Shown here: positions 23,805 to 33,889 of the stretch, in pieces
Layout: each line of letters begins with the position of its first letter
Position numbering within the stretch: position 1 is the first letter of the stretch
Origin: Cannabis sativa
Lineage: Eukaryota; Streptophyta; Magnoliopsida; Rosales; Cannabaceae
DNA length: 64,000 nucleotides
Assembly (NCBI RefSeq): GCF_029168945.1
Contig: NC_083603.1
Location: forward strand, 45,642,406 to 45,706,405
Direction of reading: 5' to 3'
Notes under the pieces: model-generated
The model's input: only the letters and a program-made list of their open reading frames with translations
Database searches by the model: none
Told to the model about the DNA's origin: nothing
Made by a program: the position numbers and the translations under genes

Positions 23805-24473
23805 TCTTTATATATTAAAAGTGTCTATCTATGTTAAATTTAACGATTAGGTTTGATCTCCCGTTAATAAATAAACCCAATAATTAAACCCAAAAAATTA
23901 AATAATCTTTTAAATATTAATAATCTCTTTTTAAATTAAAAAAAATCATCTTAGCCACATATCTCTCTAACAAACCTATCTTAGGAGAATATTAATAATT
24001 TTTTTTATTTATTTTTTAAAAAAGAAAAATATTTATATATTAAAGTTAACCTCACGTTATCTAATGTTTTCTCTGGATAAGCATAGGAAGCAAAAATACC
24101 ACTTCTATCTTTGTGTGATTGCATATATACCACTTTTGTCATTGACCCACTTTTTAGCTTTATAAATGGAGATGTTCATATAATATTAACACTTTACAGA
24201 ATATTTATAGATATAAACTTACATTACAATGCTATGTTAAAAAAAGAACTAAATAGAATAATCTACTACTCCAATAATAAATTTATTTACAATTTTATAA
24301 TTACACTAATATTATTTTTAATACATTATTAAATAATATTTCAAATATAAATATTTAATTTTTTCAAACAAAAAATTTGTAATCTTTAAAAATAAAATAC
24401 ATTCAAAATCTTAAAAAGACCAAAATCTTAAATGAAACTAGCAGTACGTGGCTCGGCACGTACATTCACCTAG
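23805..24473 (+). mobile_element. Non-autonomous Helitron, 669 bp
   Basis: The 5' end TCTTTATATATTAAAAGTG (23805) is preceded by A. The 3' end CTAG (24470-24473) is followed by T, so the element lies between host A and T with no target duplication. A perfect hairpin sits six bases before the end: GTACGTG (24444-24450), loop GCTCGG, CACGTAC (24457-24463). These three traits define plant Helitrons. There is no Rep/helicase coding sequence, so it depends on an autonomous partner. Confidence 0.85.
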
Positions 24474-24490
24474 TATATATATATATATAT

Positions 24491-24885
24491 GGCTAATTAA
24501 AAAAAAAATTCCCCGAATTTTAACATGTACTAAATTATGCCGCTAAATTTTTAAGTTCGTTAAAAATATCCCTTGAACTATTGAAATTGTTAAATATAAG
24601 GACTTTTATCTAATTTTAATAAAAAAATTTTAACATAAATGAAAGTTAAGTGGTATGATTTTATACATATCAAAATTCAAGAGGTATGATTTGGTAGATA
24701 TCAAACTCTGGAAAGTAAGCTTTAGAGCATAACCAATTACTGAAATAGTAAAATTGAATAAAATTAGACAAAAGTCATTAAATCTAACAATCTCAATAGT
24801 TCATGAGTAATTTTTAACGGCTAAAAAAGTTCAGAGAATATAATTTGGTACATCTCAAATTCTCATAAAAAAATCCAAATTTTCC
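24491..24885. mobile_element. Mutator-like MITE, ~395 bp, next to the P450 promoter
   Basis: It begins GGCTAATTA and its two halves form diverged inverted repeats of about 120 bp sharing ACATGTACTAAATTATG, GAACTATTG and GACTTTT.TCTAATTTT. It belongs to the same family as 53459-53841. The flanks TATATATAT and TATATTTAT could be an imperfect 9-bp duplication, but they are low complexity. It ends just before the P450 TATA box. Confidence 0.7.
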
Positions 24886-24891
24886 TATATT

Positions 24892-24900
24892 TATATATAA
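24892..24900 (+). promoter_or_regulatory. TATA box of the CYP71-like gene
   Basis: TATATATAA followed by GGCACAG, 68 bases before the ATG at 24969. This is the usual distance for a short plant 5' leader. It lies immediately right of the MITE end and overlaps its presumed target duplication. Confidence 0.6.
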
Positions 24901-24968
24901 GGCACAGACTAAAAGTCTAAAACCAAAACTTACCAATAGCTAGGAATCAAAGATATTTTCCAGTAATA

Positions 24969-26599
24969 ATGGAGATACTAGTTATGTTGCAACAAGTACT
25001 TCTGCACCCATTTCTTTTCTCTCTTTGCTTCCTATCTCTTCTTCTCTTCTTTATATTCACAACCAGACAATCATCATCATCATCAAGTGGCAAAAAAAGC
25101 ACCTTGCCACCATCACCACCAAGCTTACCAGTGATTGGAAACCTTCACCAGCTAGGCACTCACCCGCCCCGGTTCCTTCGAGTCCTGTCCGACAAGTATG
25201 GCCCTCTTATGTTCATGCATTTGGGCAGAGTCCCAACTCTCATCGTTTCATCAGCTGAAATGGTTAGAGAGATCACTAAGAACCATGACATAGCTTTCTC
25301 CAATCGACCACATACTGTAGCTGGTAAGATCTTACTTTATGGCTGCAAAGACTTGGCCTTTTCTCCTTATGGTGAGTATTGGAGACTAGCTAAGAAGGTT
25401 AGTGTTGTTGAGCTTCTAAGTGTCAAAAGGGTACAATTGTTTCAGTTCGTAAGGGATGAAGAAGTTGATTTATTGATTAACACAATACAAGAAACTTGTC
25501 TTTCTAAGAGGTCTGTGAACCTCAGCAATTTGCTTATTGCAACCTCTAATAACATAATGGCAAGGTGTATGCTTGGGCAGAGAGTTGAGGATGTAAATGG
25601 TCATCAGACCAGATTTGGAGAGGTGTCTAGAAAGATAATGGTTGATTTTATGGCCTTTAGTTTCGGAGATTTCTTCCCTTTTTTGAAATGGGTTGACGTT
25701 ATTAGAGGATTGATTGGTCGTTTGACTGAAAGCTTTAATGCAATGGACAGCTTCTTTGATAAAGTGATTGAAGAACACAAGGCAGTAATGGAAAGCAATG
25801 ATGATTCTTGTCAAAATTTGAAAGATGACTTTGTGGATATTCTTCTCAAAGTTCAGAAAGAGGAAAAGAATCTGACTATGGAGCACTTGAAAGCTATCTT
25901 AATAGTAAGTTTTACACTCTCTTTCTTTCTCTTAGTCAAATACACAATGTTAATATAAATTCATTTTTGCAGGACATATTCGTGGGTGGAAGTGAGACTA
26001 CTTCAACAGCATTAGAATGGTTAATGGCAGAGCTTTTAAGAAATCCAAGAGTAATGAAGAAAGCCCAAGAAGAAGTTAGAAAAGTAGTCGGAAACAAACA
26101 AAAGATCGATTCTAATGATATCAACAAAATGAACTACTTAAATTGTATTATCAAAGAAAACCAAAGGTTACATCCCTCACTTCCTCTGTTACTTCCTCGT
26201 GAAACATCAGTAAGTGTAGAAGTTGGAGGTTACCATATTCCTGCCAAAACAAGAGTGTTCATCAATGCATGGGCAATTCATAGAGACCCCAGTGTATGGG
26301 AAAATCCAGAAGAGTTCATCCCTGAGAGATTTGAGAACAGCCCAATTGATCTGTTTAAAGGTCAAGGAGCTCAAGGTTATGAATTTGTGGCGTTTGGGTG
26401 TGGGAGAAGGGCTTGTCCTGGGATCTCATTTGCCATGGCTAGTATGGAATATACAGTTGCTAATCTTTTGTATTGGTTTGATTGGGAGTTGTTTGGTAAT
26501 AATGGGTCCTCCTCAGATTTGGATATGAGTGAAGTTTATGGGCTTAGTGTTACAAAGAAAAAAGCTCTTCATGTTGTTGCAAAACCTTATTCTCCTTGA
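24969..26599 (+). CDS. Cytochrome P450, CYP71-type (A-type), two exons
   Basis: Exons 24969-25904 and 25973-26599, split by a 68-bp GT-AG phase-0 intron, give 520 residues, normal for an A-type plant P450. An N-terminal hydrophobic ER anchor (LLHPFLFSLCFLSLLLFFIF) leads to the proline hinge PPSPPSLPVIGN. Also present are a C-helix WRLAKK, the I-helix oxygen-binding motif GGSETTS (317-323) just after the intron, K-helix ExxR as ENQR (374-377), PERF (429-432), and the heme loop FGCGRRACPG with the heme-ligating Cys460. The intron position before the I-helix is the conserved CYP71-clan site. It would hydroxylate a specialised metabolite at the ER with NADPH-P450 reductase. Substrate and subfamily cannot be told. 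All motifs are intact, so the gene is probably functional. Confidence 0.95.
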
Positions 26600-26653
26600 G
26601 ATTTCTTATGTGAGATTATGATCATTTAGTATGCTTCTATGTAGTTTTGGGTG

Positions 26654-26659
26654 AATAAA
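26654..26659 (+). terminator. Possible poly(A) signal of the P450 gene
   Basis: AATAAA 55 bases after the stop codon, in a T/A-rich 3' region. Plant signals are loose, so this is only a candidate. Confidence 0.4.
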
Positions 26660-28650
26660 GTGTGAAAGGAAACTAAAGTGTTTTCTACAAAATAAAATGT
26701 ATCAAAGTTTGGTGTAATATTTGGCTATGTTTATGTTTTTTTAAACAAACTTTGATTATAAGGATGTACTAGATTTAGTCCCACATTGCTAATGAAGCAA
26801 ACTTATTCACTTATTGTTATTGTTGAGAAATAAAATTAGGGTTTATTCTTGAGAAATAAAATAAAAAAAGAAAAAGAAATTAGGGTTTATTTAGGGTTTT
26901 TTTTTAATTTTTATTTTTTAAAATTTTTTTTTTTAATTTTTAAAGAAAAAGAAAATTTTATATTTTTAAAATAATTAATTTTTTTTTTAATTTTTTTAAA
27001 TATTTATTTACGTGGACCAATAAAATTGTGCCGTACATTGTGTATACGTAGACATTCTACCATGGCAGTTAAGAGCCAAAAATAGATGGAAGAGGCTAAG
27101 TGTTAACAGAACTTGAGTTTTGGAGGTTTTACCACCAAAATTTTAGAATTGAGAATTAGTTGTAAAAACGTATCAACTTAAGAAAATTATACCGCAAATA
27201 ACTCTACAAAAGTATTAGGCACCCTTTAGCATTTCTCTTTCCTTATACAATAAAAATAAGAAATGCTCGTGCAATAAAGATAAAAATGATGTTTTCACCT
27301 ATTTCTTTTTTAAATAACTGTATATTTATCAATATTAATGAACATAATTAAGTAAAAATAATATAATACCAATATAATGCCGAATAACAAAACAAGAAAA
27401 CTACATTAATTTAAACTTAACTTAAATTATTACACAGTGAAATATTTTGTTAAAAAATTAATATAAAAATGATCATAATCATAATAATAAATTAAAGAAG
27501 TTTTTTTATTTTTACACTTTAAAATATATTTTTTTTTTTTTGTATTTTTATAGAAATTCACATATAAACTCATATAACAATTAACGGATGAACTTAAATC
27601 ACAATCAAAATCTATATAGCAACCCACAAATTATTAGAGCAACCCAAATGAAAAAATACTATATGATGTAATTCTTCTAAATTAAATAATGAATATATAT
27701 TTTTCATTTATTTTTGTTTGAGGGGATTTTTTTAAAATACGCACCATCTTGAACAACATAACTCAATTATTTTTTTGAACAAAACAAATTATGAACTCAA
27801 TTATAGGATTGCTCTATTTCATTATTAATTAATTTATCATAGCGTGCCAACTACCAAATATTTAATAAAATTAAATCTTATTATTTTATTCACACTTTAA
27901 TTTCTTCACTAAATAATTTTTTTATTAGGGGATTCACTAAATATTATATGCTTATCTTTTAAGCAATCTAATTTTTTTCGCACGTGATGAGTGAAAATAT
28001 ACATTATAATAAGATTATTATAATATCTCATCTGCTGTCCATATGATTCACGATTTATATTTTATAGGGTAAAATAGTTGAATGGAAGTGATTTAATATC
28101 CAATTGAAATTGATTCAATTCAATTCAATTAGAAAATATTATATATTTAATTATAATTGAATTAAATTAGAGCTTAAAATTAAATTCTAGTGGGATTAGG
28201 TTAATTATTATAGATGTCAATCCTAAAGTCTAATTAAAAACTGATATTAAATTACATTTAATATATAATAAAGAAGTTGTTTATACTTATTTATATATAA
28301 TAAAAGATATTAAAAAATAAAATATCTATACTTTAATTATATTTTTTTGGTTGTTTTTTTTTTATGTTGAATTTGTATCACTTAGTTGTTTTGTGTATTT
28401 ATTTTCATGATATTTTATTCTATTTTTATTATTTGACACAATGTTATTGTTTTAGTCATTTTAAACTTTTAGTTGCATTAAATTAAATTTGTAAGAATGA
28501 TATTTTATGGAGTATCAAACTTAGTTTTTAAGTATTTTTTTTTCTTCATGTTTTTAAGTTAACAATAAAAATTTAAGTGTGTAATTGGATTAGATCGAAT
28601 GTTGATTTTCTAAATCCAATTAATAATTGAATTTAATCACATTAGGAGAA
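26660..28650. other. AT-rich spacer with MITE remnants
   Basis: Poly(T)/poly(A)-rich DNA with no gene. Around 27115-27204 lies what looks like one end of a Mutator-like element: a TTTTACCACCAAAATTTT segment followed by CCGCAAATAACTC, matching the ends of 55512-57306. The opposite end was not found. Around 27480-27640 is a reverse-orientation relative of the repeat at 52893-53215 (shared ACACTTTAAAATA and complement). Confidence 0.45.
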
Positions 28651-28659
28651 AAATATTGG

Positions 28660-30480
28660 ATTAGATTGTGTTAACCCGGAAAATTACCCTAATGACATGG
28701 ACATCAATATTTGACACGTGGCAAGAAAAAAAACATCTCAGAGCTGAGTAGTCCTGAGTTATAACATTCGACCTAGGAAGGGTCCCTAACCCTATGCCCA
28801 GGTTAACTTCGGGAACTCTAGAATGGGTGTTTGGATCCCACCAAGTTGTTTTCAACTCACTAACTTTCAGTATTCTGTACCATAAATATATGAAGCATCC
28901 AAGTCCTGGAGTTGAAAATACACGAAACAACACCATGGAAATGAACCTGAGCGCCTAGGGTTTCACCCAGTGCGCAGGTTGACAACCCAACTAGGGTTTT
29001 GATTTCCAAGACTGCCTTAGTGCAAATAAGTCAAACTTTGTACTATGACATGAATTAGACATGTCACGAACATATTTGAGGCATCAGAATCAGATTTAGA
29101 ACACTTTTGTTTTTTTGCACCCGAAGCACTAGGTGCCCTAGGCACCCAGTGCCCAAGTTGACATTTTGTCAACCTGTGGCACTTCCAAGCATCAAATTGA
29201 AGAACTATCCCATGCATTTTCTTCCTCTTCATCAAAAATGAGGAAAACAAGTACTTTCAGGGAAGAAACAGACCAACCTGGGGCCAATTCCAAGGAGTTT
29301 TTTCAAGAAGTATTATGGGAATATTTTTTGTTTTCGTCATATATTAAGATAAAAGTATTTTTAGGAATCAAACGGAATCATCTAGTGGCCTAAAACTGGT
29401 CGCAGAACCCAGGTTGACGCTTGATGTTGGGCCCAACACCAGGTTGACGCTTGGTGCTAGGCCCAACACCTAGGTTGATATTTTGTCGACATGGGCTGTT
29501 TCTAATCATGTTTCCCAAAAAAGTATTTCAGGAATTTTTTTCATCATAAAAAATAACGAAGGTACAAGTAAACTTGGGGAGACGACGAGAATCTTGAGGG
29601 GCAAAAAACTAAGCCCAATCCCCAAGTTGACTTGGTGCTGGGCCCATCACCCAAGGATAAAATAAACTTAGTGCATTGGTTTCGATCATCTAAATGCAAA
29701 TTCAGTTCAAAGAATTCTCTCAAGTGTGGTCAAAAATGGGGTAGGAGACCTCGTCCCCAATTTTAAGAACCTTGGAAGTATTAAAACGGCTTCACAGAAG
29801 CTCAAGAAAGAGCACACAGGTGCCCAGGTTGACAGGTGACCTGGTGCACTAGATTTTGCTTATCCGATTCTGATTTTGTCTCGAGCGCTCATCTAGTTTT
29901 TCATGGTAAATGAGATTTATGAACTCAGACAAGTCAAATTTACAACTTAATATTGTAACTTTTTCGGCAAAGTGACTTAGTCGCAAATCGGGCAGTTTTG
30001 AGTCTCTCAATTTTGCAAAACAACAACATCTCTGAGAACTGGTGAAAGACTTTACAATAACACGGAAACAAGTTAAGTGATCTCTAAATATCACTTTGGC
30101 ATTAAAAAGTACACCTTCAACACATTTTTCCCTTGGCCTAGCGTCTAGGTTGACGTCATATGTCAACCTGGGTGTTGGGAGCAGAACAACCTTCAGTAGA
30201 ACGATCATAACTTACTCAATATTGATTTGATTGATGCAATTTAACTTGCATTTTGAAGCTATTTTAATGCTCTATCAAGTCATGTCTCACACTCCAATCA
30301 AAATTCTAAAGTTTTCAACTCCAAATTTTATCCTCAAGAGAGTTATAAATTTAAGCTACAACTTACCTGAAGTGGGTCCCATGGACGCGGCTCAAGCTTC
30401 AAAAATTGACGCACGACCTTCAGAGTCAATTTCACCGTTAGATCATTATAAATGGTCAAAACTAACCTAAATTTATTTTT
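28660..30480. repeat. Unidentified region with recurring AGGTTGAC blocks
   Basis: GC-richer than its surroundings. A motif of the form CC(C)AGGTTGAC, often paired with GTCAACCTG or followed by GGTGC and GGCCCA(A)CACC, recurs near 28974, 29151, 29409, 29438, 29621, 29826 and 30146, with unrelated sequence of about 100-250 bases between. No long coding frame is credible. It could be an LTR or untranslated region of an uncharacterised element; I do not recognise it. Confidence 0.5.
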
Positions 30481-31060
30481 TCATATTTTTTTAAAATATT
30501 TTAATATTATATATATGCTATAATGGGATGAAACTCACTTTTTAATTATAAATAATTCATGTGAATAGTAAGTTTCCCATGTTGTGTCAAGTTCGCATTG
30601 AAAAAAAAGAAATAATGGTTCTCTCCAATAAATTGAAAGAATATTTTCTTAAAATATCGCCTACCAAAAAGTTTCTATTGTAACAAAAAATGAAAAGGAC
30701 AATATATAAGATGGGTAGAAAAAAATTATGATATTCAACTCGATCCATGATCGAAACCACAAGATATAAATAGAAATAATATAAATAAAATAAACACAAA
30801 CATATCTATTTAATAGAATATGGGTTAACATGTAGCTTACTCCAATCAGAAGCTTATATTCATGCATAAACATAATAATATATGATTAAATACATTATAG
30901 CTATTTGAAAATAGATTAGTATTTGTTATTGGGATGAATCTCTTTTTATGGCAGATATTGGGGTATATACTTCTTTTTTTCTAGAATGATGCATAATTAT
31001 TTTTGTATCAGTCTCCTCCTTTAGTCTATTGAAGGTTTGGTAATTATGTCTACCGGTCCA
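30481..31060. other. AT-rich spacer
   Basis: No feature recognised. Confidence 0.35.
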
Positions 31061-32580
31061 CAGCTATCTGCAGGATCCCCAAAGCGAGGATCTAAGTCTG
31101 CCTCCTCGCTTTGGGCTAAACTTTTTTGCCCTTGGCCGGACTCTTCACTAAAGCTCTTTGCATGTATTTTTTTTTTCTTTTTAGGCTTTGGATAAAGCCA
31201 AGTTGTAGCAGTGTCGGGCAGTCTGTTGATCTCCCTTTAGGCATCCTACCCCATGTCTTGTTGGGAACTTTAGGCATAGGTGGTAAATTGACGTTACAAC
31301 TTTCAGATCGTACAGGTTTGGTCGACCAATCATAACATTGAACGTCGATGGCACATCGATCACTATGAACCGAGACATCACTATCCTTGTTGTGGGACTT
31401 TCTCCAACTGTTAGAGGTAATCAAATGTATCCCAAAGGCGCAAGGCCTTGGCCAAAGAACCCGTACATTAGTTGTGCGTAGGGTACTAGATCTATCAACT
31501 GGAGCCCCATCATCTCATAGGTTGACTTGAACAGTATGTGTGAAGAAGCTTTATTGTCAATTATGCACCTGGCAACTGACATGTTCCTTATCTGAGCAAT
31601 TATGACCAATGGATCATTATGAGGGAATTTGACTTTGGCAGCATCTCCCTCTGTGAAGGAGATGGTAGGCTCTTCAAGCTTTAGATGTTTACGATATTTT
31701 CCTCTACAGCCAGAATGTCGCAGTTTTGCTCGTGATGGAGAGTCCAAGCGTAGCGCTCCCTAGCTTTGCTTATTTCCCTACAATATGAGGTCTGCCAATG
31801 ACGACCCCTAGGTGACCGACAACAGGTGGTTGCATTAGGTCTTTGTTTTGGGCACCTCGTGCCTATATCTGGTCGTCTTGCACGTAACGATATAGGTGGG
31901 GATTGTTCCTCCTGATTAGGAACTCAATTTTCAACTTTAAATGCTTGCACTCATTGGTATCATGGACAAAATTATTGTGAAATTAGTAGAATTTGGAAGT
32001 GTCCCTCTTGCTTATGTCTGTCTTCATGGGATGAGGCTTCTTGTACAGAACTATGGATTGTGTAGCCATATAGACTGTTTCAGGAGTCTCTGTTAGGAGA
32101 GTGAAGCACGTAAACCTCTCCTCCTTATCCTTTGAGTCTTGCAACGTAAGCGGTTGTTAAATTTCCCCTTTTTGCCATTTCCTCGGCCAGAGTTATTGGT
32201 GTTATGCTTGCCTCTATTATTTTGATTTTTGGAGGGCTGGCTGGCATTGCACATGCTGGCAGGTGTACTGGGTAGAACTGAGGGTTGTTCGCCAGTCTGG
32301 GCCTGTCCGGCACCCGCCTATCTCCTAGTTTGGGCTCGTCGAATAACTTCTTCAAGCTTAAAAAAGCCTTCCGCCCGATCAAGGAAGTCGACTATGTTTT
32401 GAGTTGAGTGTCAACGGATATCTTTTCATAACTCACCCAAAGACAGTACGTCACTCATGATGGTTGTGTACCTTCCTTCCTTCGTTAGATTCTTAATTTT
32501 GGTAGCCTCAGTCATAAATTTTTGGAGGTAGTCTTTTATATTGGGTAATCTAACTATATTTAGAACATTATATCTTATCA
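31060..32580 (-). pseudogene. Decayed Ty3/gypsy gag-protease region
   Basis: On the minus strand, gag-like sequence at about 32400-32560 (KFMTEATKIKNLTKEGRY) continues into 32125-32382. After a gap there is an aspartic-protease-like part at 31421-31747 (IIAQIRNMSVARCIIDNKASSHILF). A downstream segment at 31181-31381 reads VPSTFNVMIGRPNL, SIYHLCLKFPT and GVGCLKGDQ. This order is typical of plant gypsy polyproteins. The protease active-site triplet, usually DTG, DSG or DNG, reads DNK, and there are frameshifts and stops. No reverse transcriptase or LTR is attached. Confidence 0.75.
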
Positions 32581-33046
32581 CATTTTGATTTGTGATAGTA
32601 TACAATCAATGAATAATAAGTGAGATAAAACAAAATCAATTTAAAATGATTTTTTACTAATATTAGAAATATTATAATATTAAATAGAAATATTCTAATA
32701 AGTCAAATACATGATAAAATGAGGAGAATTAATGAATACCTCAAAATCAAAACACATGATAAATATCTAAAAGATTCAAAACTAAAGCTCAATTATTAAA
32801 AATTTCATATAGGCATACCTACCATTGATAGGCATTGAATGAATCAAAGAAGTCAACTGATCCGACAATCGTTGGAGCTATGGAGGAAGAACCAAGATTG
32901 TACTTTTAAATATCGAAAAAACCATAGAGAAAAAAAAAAGAAGAAGAATGGAAAGATCGATTTGAGATCTGTTCATTTGATTAAAGAGAAAGAGAGATGG
33001 GTGGTAAAAAAAAAAAAGAAAGATCAATCTGAGGATATTATTTTTG
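32581..33046. other. Spacer, no gene recognised
   Basis: AT-rich, with a purine-rich block at 32920-33030. The reading frame across it (32839-33078) is lysine-rich low-complexity sequence without domain character. Confidence 0.35.
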
Positions 33047-33611
33047 ATAGGGGTGTTTATATAATGCTCAATCCGTAGTTCCAAACCCCAACTAATCTAA
33101 ACCAAACTATTTGAAACTAGACTAAATGAATCCGGTGTAAATGATTTAGTCAATTCGGACTGTTTAAAATTTTCTGGTTCAGTCATGGTTTTAGAAATAT
33201 TGGTAGCAGTTCAAACCAAAAAAATCCGTGTAAGTATTTTACATTTAGTTAATGTATATTTTTTTTTGGACGAAATGTTGATATTTAAGAACAACTTTAG
33301 GTAGAATATTGATATTGACTTTATATTGTTATAATAATAATAATAATAATAATTTACTGTTATTATGTATTATAAATTTATTAAAAGTAAAAAAATTGTC
33401 AAAAAAATTAACAATTATTATAAAAAAAAAAAATTAGAATAACTACCAAATACAAACTATTCTGTTTTTGAGTGGATTGGTTTGGTTTAGTTTGATTGTT
33501 TAACTAGTCTGGTTTGGTTTTAAATTTATAAAAAAAAAAAAAACGTAATGCTGGTTTAGTTTGAAAAATTTTAAAATTCAAACTAAATCAACCAATCCAT
33601 AAATATCCCTA
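33047..33611. mobile_element. Probable hAT-like non-autonomous element, ~565 bp
   Basis: The ends TAGGGGTGTTTAT (33047) and ATAAATATCCCTA (to 33611) are imperfect inverses. The subterminal parts carry many complementary AACCAAAC/GTTTGGTT-type strings. A clean target duplication was not found. It contains a short (TAA)n run. No coding capacity. Confidence 0.5.
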
Positions 33612-33696
33612 GTTGTTGATGTTTTAAGTATAGAGATAAAAAGAGAAAGAGAGAGTTATAAATATTTATCAATCAAAAAGTAAAACTATTAATACC

Positions 33697-33877
33697 CAGG
33701 CCAGTCCTAAGTTGGAATGGGTCATAGGCAAAAAAAAAAAATTTTTGGTCCTTACTATAAAAATAAATGGTATTTTAAAAAATTATTAAAAAAATATGTA
33801 TATTTTTTTTATTTGGGCCTCCAAAATGAGTGGGCCCTAGGCACAAACCTAGCCCGCCTATACCTAGAGCCGGCCTG
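33697..33877. mobile_element. hAT-type MITE, 181 bp, 8-bp TSD
   Basis: Terminal repeats CAGGCCAGTCCTA and TAGAGCCGGCCTG are imperfect inverses. The flanks are identical, TTAATACC at 33689-33696 and 33878-33885. The 8-bp duplication is characteristic of hAT elements. Internal sequence includes GGGCCTCC and GGGCCCTAGGCAC, GC-rich against the surrounding AT-rich DNA. Confidence 0.85.
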
Positions 33878-33889
33878 TTAATACCTATA

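Noticed and set aside
27115..27204. A complete Mutator-like MITE downstream of the P450
   Set aside because: Only one terminus (CCGCAAATAACTC) was found, with no partner end or 9-bp duplication, so just a remnant is noted.
32839..33078. Lysine-rich 79-residue frame
   Set aside because: Purine-run low complexity, no homology recognised.
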